Assembly (NCBI GenBank): GCA_934702355.1
Contig: CAKUXX010000002.1
Coordinates: forward strand, 116,947 to 180,946
Reading direction: 5' to 3'
Source: an uncultured Methanomassiliicoccales archaeon
GTDB lineage: Archaea; Thermoplasmatota; Thermoplasmata; Methanomassiliicoccales; Methanomethylophilaceae
DNA: 64,000 nt
Within the stretch, counting starts at the first letter, position 1, and each line of letters begins with the position of its first letter. The notes under the pieces are model-generated. The model was given only the letters and a program-made list of their open reading frames with translations. It was not told the DNA's origin and did no database searches. Made by a program: the position numbers and the translations under genes. Below, piece by piece: positions 43,468 to 49,208 of this stretch.

Positions 43468-43817
43468 CAGTCCGCCCCCATGTTCATTATCGGGATGCCG
43501 GAATCGGCCGTCTGGGTATCCGACGGGTCCTTGTCTATTAGTCCGACTTCGCGCATTATCTGCTCGTAGACGATCAGGCAGTTGTAGTAGTGTCCGGGGG
43601 ATATCCTCTTCCTGGGGTCCTCCGGCAGCTGCGGCAGCTTCCTGTACTCGTCGAAGTTCCATAGCTGTTGATCGGGACAGCACTGGGAAAGACAGAGCTC
43701 AAACGTCTGTAGATATCCGGCGCGGGTGTCCCCTATCTGATAGAGCGCGATGACCTCGCGGTATGCCTGGTTGAGATCTGTTGTCACGTCTTTGAAGAGA
43801 TTCGTGCGGTCCGTCAT
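43467..43817 (-). CDS. Hypothetical protein in ATPase/membrane module
   Basis: 116 aa from ATG at 43817, which overlaps the upstream stop (ATGA) and follows GGGAGG. Helical, with LCLSQCCPDQQLWNFDEYRK in the middle. Neither signal peptide nor membrane helix. It sits between the ATPase and a 280-aa protein and may be an accessory factor. Not recognised. Confidence 0.6.
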   Translation of the reverse strand: MTDRTNLFKDVTTDLNQAYREVIALYQIGDTRAGYLQTFELCLSQCCPDQQLWNFDEYRKLPQLPEDPRKRISPGHYYNCLIVYEQIMREVGLIDKDPSDTQTADSGIPIMNMGAD

Positions 43818-44656
43818 GCTTCTGCCTCCCTTTCGTGATGCGAATGATGTTTTCCGGTAAGAGATTCCAACGATCCGATCAGAACTGAAACGTCGTCCGG
43901 GACCCATGATTCCAGAATGCCGGATATCGCGTACGGCACGGATGTGTACGGATGCTCCGGGGTCCCGGAAGAACGTGTTACATCTTGTAACACGTCTTGG
44001 CCTTCATCCACCTCCTTCAGGATGCGAAGGTCCGGAAGTTCCTGCTCCCCGTCCTTGTCCCCGGCGTTGAGCCTGCGGTAGTTCTCCAGGTCCTCCCTGA
44101 AACGCTCGCATTCCATCCTGTGCGCCTCCATGTCCCCGGCCAGCTCGTCCGCTTCGCGCACCGATTCCGCCTCGTCCCTCTCCAGGATTCCGCGGACGGT
44201 CTCGTACTCGATGGGCATGTCTATCCCGTCGGCCGCTACCTTCCACTGCCTCTCAGACAAACCAGATTCCATCATCTTACCGACGTATTCGCGAACGCCG
44301 GTCATCGAAGACCACATGATGTTCTGCTTGCGCATGGCATCCAGATAGTCCAATCCGGAGTACAGGTTGGATATCCTGCGGAGCGTCCAGAGGTCCTTGA
44401 TCTTGTCCGGTTCCGACACGGGCGGGCTCCTGCGGTAGATCATCGACCGCATCCCCGGGGAATTGAGGATGTACGAGCAGAACTCGCGGTCTATTAGCTG
44501 GCCTTTCAGCTCTTCGACTTCGGAAATGATCATGTGCTCCAGGCGGTCCCAGAAGAACTTGGACGACTTGGCGAACTTGTAGGCGGATCCGAAGACCATG
44601 GCCTCGCAAGTGTTGTCGTCCGGGATCGGAGTGATTATGCGGAAATCATTCTCCAT
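43814..44656 (-). CDS. Hypothetical helical protein in ATPase/membrane module
   Basis: 280 aa from ATG at 44656, 8 nt after AGGAGG; ATG at 44665 is in frame. Mainly charged helices with a coiled-coil stretch (AHRMECERFREDLENYRRLN) and a C-terminal His/Glu tail. No membrane helix. It overlaps the preceding membrane-protein gene by 11 bp. Not recognised. Confidence 0.6.
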   Translation of the reverse strand: MENDFRIITPIPDDNTCEAMVFGSAYKFAKSSKFFWDRLEHMIISEVEELKGQLIDREFCSYILNSPGMRSMIYRRSPPVSEPDKIKDLWTLRRISNLYSGLDYLDAMRKQNIMWSSMTGVREYVGKMMESGLSERQWKVAADGIDMPIEYETVRGILERDEAESVREADELAGDMEAHRMECERFREDLENYRRLNAGDKDGEQELPDLRILKEVDEGQDVLQDVTRSSGTPEHPYTSVPYAISGILESWVPDDVSVLIGSLESLTGKHHSHHEREAEA

Positions 44657-45494
44657 CTCCGCCATCCTCCTGCCTGCGCCTGATCTCCCTCTTCATCTTG
44701 GCGATGTTCCTGTTCAGTGCAGCTTCCAGATCGATTCCGAGCTCGTCCATCATCTCCCTGCTGGGGGTCTTCGCGCCCATGGCCTCCATGACCATCTTCG
44801 CGCCCTTCAGAGCCGCGACGTCCAAGTTGACCTGGCGTTCGATGCTCTCGGTCTGGGCCTTGGAGTATTCCAGGAACAGCTGCTCGTAGCCGGTGGCGTT
44901 GGCTATCCAGTCGTACGGGGAATCCATGTTGTGCGGCGCGGAGACGTACTTCCTGGACTCGACCTTGAAATGGAACCTCCACTTGGTCACGGTCGTGACG
45001 GTGGACTCCATGTGGGCCATGTCGTAGGCGTTGGCCTCAGCGCGGACGCATATGTTCCTTACGCGCACGTGGCGCGGGTTGCGGACGGGCATCATCTGCA
45101 AGGGACAGTGTATTCCAAGGAACATGGAACGGAACACCTTGGAAAGGGACTGGGGCTGCCAGCACATCCTTCCGTCCGGTGCCGTGTAGCGGACGATCGG
45201 ATATACGTCCTGGTCCTGGCGGACCAGATCGTGAACTGCGACGTAGACGATGTCGGAACGGTTCTCGATGTATCCCTTGAAGTAACCGACGAAGAATCCG
45301 CCGATCGGTATCCAGTACCACCAGTGGTTGAGCCCCACATCGACGAAGAGCGGGATCAGGGCGATGCCGAAGAGCATCAGGGATACGGGGTCGTTGAACG
45401 GCACCATCACGTGCGCGCGGTCGCGGATGAAGGATCCGAACCACTGGCCGAAGAACACCGCCGCGATGCATACAAGCGATACGTACTCGATCAC
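44646..45494 (-). CDS. Membrane protein with large cytoplasmic domain
   Basis: 282 aa, GTG start overlapping the upstream TGA (GTGA). Two to three N-terminal membrane helices (VSLVCIAAVFFGQWFG, LMLFGIALIPLFVDVG, WIPIGGFFVGYFKGY) are followed by about 190 soluble residues ending in a charged helix (NIAKMKREIRRRQEDGG). Adjacent to the small membrane protein and ATPase, it may form the membrane part of a secretion or assembly complex. Confidence 0.65.
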   Translation of the reverse strand: MIEYVSLVCIAAVFFGQWFGSFIRDRAHVMVPFNDPVSLMLFGIALIPLFVDVGLNHWWYWIPIGGFFVGYFKGYIENRSDIVYVAVHDLVRQDQDVYPIVRYTAPDGRMCWQPQSLSKVFRSMFLGIHCPLQMMPVRNPRHVRVRNICVRAEANAYDMAHMESTVTTVTKWRFHFKVESRKYVSAPHNMDSPYDWIANATGYEQLFLEYSKAQTESIERQVNLDVAALKGAKMVMEAMGAKTPSREMMDELGIDLEAALNRNIAKMKREIRRRQEDGGDGE

Positions 45495-45730
45495 AGGACC
45501 ACCCCGAACAGCGTTGCAACGGATGTCACGAGAAGGGCCGCGCCGGCGAGATAGTGCTTCGTGGATGCAAGGATGAACATCACGACTATCTGGATGCCCA
45601 GGATGAGCTCGGAGCCGTTGTCCGAGACGAATTGGACGAAACCTTCCGGATCGCGTCCGACATAGAACCATATGGCCACCGCGGCGGCTGCCGCAACGGC
45701 GGAAGTGGACAGCTTAGCAGCTACTGACAT
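45491..45730 (-). CDS. Small membrane protein
   Basis: 79 aa with two to three hydrophobic helices (STSAVAAAAAVAIWFYVG; LILGIQIVVMFILAS; YLAGAALLVTSVATLFGVVL). The size and position beside a Zot-like ATPase recall small membrane or coat proteins of non-tailed viruses, but no homology is claimed. Preceded by a 27-aa leader ORF. Confidence 0.65.
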   Translation of the reverse strand: MSVAAKLSTSAVAAAAAVAIWFYVGRDPEGFVQFVSDNGSELILGIQIVVMFILASTKHYLAGAALLVTSVATLFGVVL

Positions 45731-45797
45731 GGATGACCGCCCCGTTGGGAATATGGGCGGTCGAGTACTGTTCCTGTTGGATCGATGTAGTTTTCAT
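45714..45797 (-). CDS. Possible 27-aa leader ORF
   Basis: ATG at 45797 follows GGAG (9 nt). The ORF begins MKTTSIQQEQYSTAHIP and overlaps the first 17 bp of the next gene in another frame. It includes a near-match (CGGTCGAGTAC) of the dispersed 12-mer. Either a leader peptide or a chance ORF. Confidence 0.35.
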   Translation of the reverse strand: MKTTSIQQEQYSTAHIPNGAVIHVSSC

Positions 45798-45888
45798 CCT
45801 GTTATCTCCACTTTCATTCAGAGGTTAATTACTTTCGTTTGGAAACTTGTTTGTTATCTGGATGACAGATATCCTGGCGCAAATCGTC

Positions 45889-45897
45889 GGTTTTATA
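45889..45897 (+). promoter_or_regulatory. TATA box of 48-aa plus-strand gene
   Basis: GTTTTATAG lies about 27 bp before the ATG at 45921, the spacing of a leaderless archaeal gene. Confidence 0.5.
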
Positions 45898-45920
45898 GTC
45901 CGGAAACAAATCCTACGTTC

Positions 45921-46067
45921 ATGTCCGAGATGAAGGAAGAGGTCAGGAAGAGACCAGATCCGAAGGATGTTCCGCCGTTCGGGGGTCTTGAGTTCATCAC
46001 CGAAGAGGAGATCGAAGAGAACATCAGGAATTATCCCTACGTCATGGGCAAACTCAAAGATTGCTGA
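45921..46067 (+). CDS. Small acidic protein on the plus strand
   Basis: 48 aa (starts MSEMKEEVRKRPDPKDVPPF), highly charged, no membrane helix. It is one of only two clearly plus-strand genes in the element and has its own leaderless promoter. It is convergent with the gene at 46127-46474. It may be a regulator or an antagonist of host proteins; nothing firm can be said. Confidence 0.5.
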   Translation: MSEMKEEVRKRPDPKDVPPFGGLEFITEEEIEENIRNYPYVMGKLKDC

Positions 46068-46126
46068 TCTCCAGAACCTGTTCCATCATCCTGATCTGTG
46101 TTCGGACTTCTTTCCAGGCCAGATGT

Positions 46127-46474
46127 TCATCGGCCCCTTCGGCGTTTGTTCCCGTCGATACCTTTCATGTCCGTGAGCTCGTTCATTATACCGTCGTACA
46201 AATCGAACATTTCGGGGTCGTAACCCCTCTCCGGCGACCATTCCGAAACGTTGGTTATCACGTAATCGTAATCTCCGACGGCAAGGTGCGACATGGTGTC
46301 CGCGGTGATGCCTGCCAGGAACTCCTCTTCGGTCTCATGGTCCTCCCCATCGGTGCAATATGCGTACGGGTCGCACATGTCCAGATAACGGGTGACTGCC
46401 CTGGCCAGCTCCTTCTTCCTTCCTATCAGCGGATCCAGCTCCGTCTCGTTACTGCGGTTGAACAGTCCGATCAT
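46127..46474 (-). CDS. Hypothetical acidic protein with Arg-rich tail
   Basis: 115 aa from ATG at 46474 (MIGLFNRSNETELDPLIG), preceded by AAGGGGGC; the frame is open to 46567. Acidic body (DPYAYCTDGEDHETEEEF), ending NKRRRGR. The long upstream region holds a 21-bp palindrome, repeat copy D and a TATA-like TTAAAGATA box. Not recognised. Confidence 0.55.
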   Translation of the reverse strand: MIGLFNRSNETELDPLIGRKKELARAVTRYLDMCDPYAYCTDGEDHETEEEFLAGITADTMSHLAVGDYDYVITNVSEWSPERGYDPEMFDLYDGIMNELTDMKGIDGNKRRRGR

Positions 46475-46525
46475 TTGTACTGCCCCCTTCTTTCCTTTGT
46501 GTTCATGTTCCCACGTCATTCTCTT

Positions 46526-46546
46526 TTCGGGACAGACTGTCCCGAA
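46526..46546. promoter_or_regulatory. Perfect 21-bp palindrome (operator candidate)
   Basis: Ten-base arms TTCGGGACAG and CTGTCCCGAA flank a central A. It lies 52-72 bp before the ATG at 46474 and 28 bp from repeat copy D. A perfect long dyad without a T-run is typical of a dimeric repressor site. Confidence 0.65.
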
Positions 46547-46573
46547 TGCAGCATTGGCCCGCTGCAAGGCATG

Positions 46574-46585
46574 CGGTCGAGTCCG
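46574..46585. repeat. Dispersed 12-mer CGGTCGAGTCCG, copy D
   Basis: Exact copy about 10 bp downstream (minus strand) of a TATA-like box at 46592-46600, placing it near the expected transcription start. TTGGCCCGCTGC lies on its left side as in copies A and B (GGCC). Confidence 0.6.
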
Positions 46586-46630
46586 ATCGAGTATCTTTAA
46601 GTACTAATCGACTAATTGTTAATCGTTAAA

Positions 46631-46835
46631 TCCGGAGCAACGGACAGGTGCCTACCACCCGCCGGGGGCCTTGCTTTTTATGTCCTCTATCACCCCCATC
46701 AACCGCCCGGATACTATCAAATATCTCCACGGCATGATTGGATTGTCAATTCTGGAATCAAGGTCGGGTGCCTACCCACCTCCAGAGACCACGGCGAATT
46801 CCGGAACCCGGGTCGGGTGCCTACCCACCCCCGGA
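46631..46835. repeat. Three hairpin repeats with GGTGCCTACC core
   Basis: Copies at 46631-46667, 46751-46786 and 46800-46835. Each has a short stem-loop around GGTGCCTACC, with outer pairing: TCTGGA/TCCAGA in copy 2, TCCGGA/CCGGA in copy 3, CCGG/CCGG in copy 1. The T-to-C change in the left arm of copy 3 is matched by A-to-G on the right. Minus-strand TATA-like boxes precede copies 1 and 3 (ATAAAAAG, TATAAAG). No ORF is convincing here. Confidence 0.6.
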
Positions 46836-46861
46836 CGCCGCGCTTTATAGACATCATACTA

Positions 46862-47164
46862 TCACATCGTCCCTTCGATGACTCCGCCCGCAACCAGTGC
46901 GATCATAAAACCGACGAACAGCACAATTCCCAACACGAATCCGCCAATCGCGAAGATCGCCTTCCTCGAATCCCCTATAATGAGGAACACGACGGCCAGC
47001 ACTATCGCCAGAATCAGAGCCAGGGTCGAAGATAATCCGGTCAAAAGGGCTATTCCGCACATAATGACCTTGTCGATATTACCCTTCAGAGCCGAGACCA
47101 GCAGTCCGATCAGAAGCCCAACAACTATAAGCAACATAACAATCAGAGTCGCCTCGAAGATCAT
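46862..47164 (-). CDS. Small multi-span membrane protein
   Basis: 100 aa from ATG at 47164, after GGGAGGTG. Three to four hydrophobic helices cover almost all of it (TLIVMLLIVVGLLIGLLVSA; LILAIVLAVVFLIIG; AIGGFVLGIVLFVGFMIAL) with few charges. Resembles small integral membrane proteins of pleomorphic viruses only in general character. It follows the surface-protein operon with a 103-bp gap. Confidence 0.65.
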   Translation of the reverse strand: MIFEATLIVMLLIVVGLLIGLLVSALKGNIDKVIMCGIALLTGLSSTLALILAIVLAVVFLIIGDSRKAIFAIGGFVLGIVLFVGFMIALVAGGVIEGTM

Positions 47165-47267
47165 AGGCACCTCCCTATATCCTTCAATTTACCACTTCCA
47201 TTCGCGATTGAAATCATTTCAATGCCGGTGGCTGAACCGTCGGCGAATGTTACGGTTGAAAACATGG

Positions 47268-49208
47268 TCACTGCGGCCATGTGAACCTCCAATGAAGATA
47301 CCTATCCAGCAGTTCCGCCAGCGGTCCCGCCACGATCATCCCTGCGGCGATCAGGATCAGTCCGAGCACCGAAACGACGATGTTCCCGCGTCCGAGCCCA
47401 TACACCATGCACGCGCCGCCCGCGATGACGAAGATCAGGCGGAGCAGTTCCGCCATGTCGTTCACCGGATGCGGTTCGACCGGAGAGAACCTTTCCATCT
47501 CCTCGGCCTTGATGTAATCGACCTGGGATGCCTTCAGCTCGGCCTTGGAGACGGGCTCCCCGCCGTACCTCATCTCGGATATCCCTATCGTAGAGCCTGC
47601 GTCCAGATAGAGGAGATCGCAATCCTTGTACGATGCGGAATCGAATCCCGAAAGCGAGTCGCATTTGCCGTAGACCAGGACGAAACACTGCGATTCCGTC
47701 TCCTGACTTCCGGTGACCAAAGTTGTGCTGCGGTAGAATATCGGCGTGAAGGCGACATTCTCGTACACGACGCAAGTGGTCGATCCCGAGCCTGCGGAAT
47801 TGACGCCTTTCATCGTCAGCGTTCCGCGGCAGTACAGCGACATCGAATCCTGGGTGAGCTTGTAGTTGTCCTTCTTCACCGCACCGTCGTTCTCGTCCCA
47901 CCAGGCGGAGAGCTGGTCCATGTACAGCGTCACCAGCAGCCTCTTCTGCTCATCCGACAGCGAGACGTTCTCGTATGTGTCCGGAACGTTCAGCGTTGTC
48001 AGATACTCGGACGCGGAACCCGCCGAATCGTAGATCTGCCATACTACGCGGGCCGCCTGGTTGGTCTTCGAGAGCACGTCGTCGATCTGCTTCAGCAGCT
48101 TGGCGTAGTAGACCATCATCGCGGTGATGTCGGAGACCTGCCTGTCGGATTCGTTCTGCGGCACCACAGAGAGCTTGAACAGGTCGTATCCGCCATTATC
48201 GACAGCCTGATAGGATGTCTTCCCGTCGTACAGATAGGAGCCGTCGCACGACACGATCATGTTCCCGTCCCCACAGGAGACCATCAGCCCTCCTTCGACC
48301 TTGGCGGAATCCGCCTCCTTGACGTACATGAAGTTCCCGAAGTATGTCACGCCGGGAGTGAGGCGGTAGACGTTGTATCCGTCCCAGCTGCCCACTTCGG
48401 GCATGTTCTCGTTCCATCCGGCGTTCAGAGTGTACGTCAGACCGTTCGCACCGGTCATCGTCGCGGGCGCGGATGCGTACACCGGACCTCCAACGTAGTA
48501 AACGGCGGTGCTTCCGGATTGAACGACGCGGTCGTTTCCGTGTCCCACCACCTGCCCCATCCTGGCTTTGAACCCGTCCGCGGAATCGACGGAAATCGAT
48601 GACGAACCGATGGAGAACGACAGCTTCATCTTCCCGCTTCCGTAGAACTCGGCGTAATCGGACGCGTTCCATTCCCCGATATGATCGGCGACGGTGGAGA
48701 ACTGCTCGTTGATCTGGTTGGTCGCGTTGACAAGCATGACCGCGCTGTTGTAGTACGCGGACGAGAGGGTCAGGGTGTCGTATGGACTGTACGCCGCGCC
48801 CGGCCTCCAATATGCGGACGATGCAAGCTCGGCCTGCCTTATCCAATGCTCGGATGTCAGCGACCAGATGTTCTGGTAGTTGTTCAGGGCGTTGGCGTAT
48901 TGCGCGGTGCCGTCCGCAAGGGACCTGGCCAGCAGCCTGGCCTCCTCTTTGCGGAGCTCGTCCTCGTTTATCCCCGGCTCTTCCTCCGGGTTGACGATCT
49001 TGTAGATCTCCCAACCCAGGAATGCGATCGAGATGAAGTTGGAGATCTGCTTCCAGTGTGTGGCCACATACTTCCCGGCGCGGATGCCCCCTGATATGAC
49101 GGGATTGGCTTCCGAGTCTTCAGTGTCGTCGATGAACTGCACCGCAGTTAGAGGAACGGCCAGCATTATGAGCGCGAAGGAGAACGCGGCGATGCGCTTG
49201 GTCCTCAG
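47268..49208 (-). CDS. Large secreted/membrane-anchored protein, probable CTG start
   Basis: 646 aa from CTG at 49208, which overlaps the upstream stop (CTGA). From there the N-terminus is an ideal signal peptide (RTKRIAAFSFALIMLAVPLT). ATG at 49265 would put 19 poor residues in front. The ectodomain of about 530 residues is rich in Ser, Tyr, Asn and small helices. Two to three C-terminal membrane helices (LIFVIAGGACMVYGLG, VVSVLGLILIAAGMIVAG) anchor it. No repeat domain was recognised. Could be the spike of a virion-like particle or a surface anchor. Confidence 0.6.
   Translation of the reverse strand: MRTKRIAAFSFALIMLAVPLTAVQFIDDTEDSEANPVISGGIRAGKYVATHWKQISNFISIAFLGWEIYKIVNPEEEPGINEDELRKEEARLLARSLADGTAQYANALNNYQNIWSLTSEHWIRQAELASSAYWRPGAAYSPYDTLTLSSAYYNSAVMLVNATNQINEQFSTVADHIGEWNASDYAEFYGSGKMKLSFSIGSSSISVDSADGFKARMGQVVGHGNDRVVQSGSTAVYYVGGPVYASAPATMTGANGLTYTLNAGWNENMPEVGSWDGYNVYRLTPGVTYFGNFMYVKEADSAKVEGGLMVSCGDGNMIVSCDGSYLYDGKTSYQAVDNGGYDLFKLSVVPQNESDRQVSDITAMMVYYAKLLKQIDDVLSKTNQAARVVWQIYDSAGSASEYLTTLNVPDTYENVSLSDEQKRLLVTLYMDQLSAWWDENDGAVKKDNYKLTQDSMSLYCRGTLTMKGVNSAGSGSTTCVVYENVAFTPIFYRSTTLVTGSQETESQCFVLVYGKCDSLSGFDSASYKDCDLLYLDAGSTIGISEMRYGGEPVSKAELKASQVDYIKAEEMERFSPVEPHPVNDMAELLRLIFVIAGGACMVYGLGRGNIVVSVLGLILIAAGMIVAGPLAELLDRYLHWRFTWPQ

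Noticed and set aside
46631..46835. Three hairpins as a CRISPR array
   Set aside because: Only three copies with unequal spacing (about 120 and 49 bp) and no regular spacers; cas genes are absent.
46878..48602. 574-aa plus-strand ORF over the membrane protein and secreted protein
   Set aside because: Shadow ORF; the minus strand has membrane helices and signal peptide with coupled starts.
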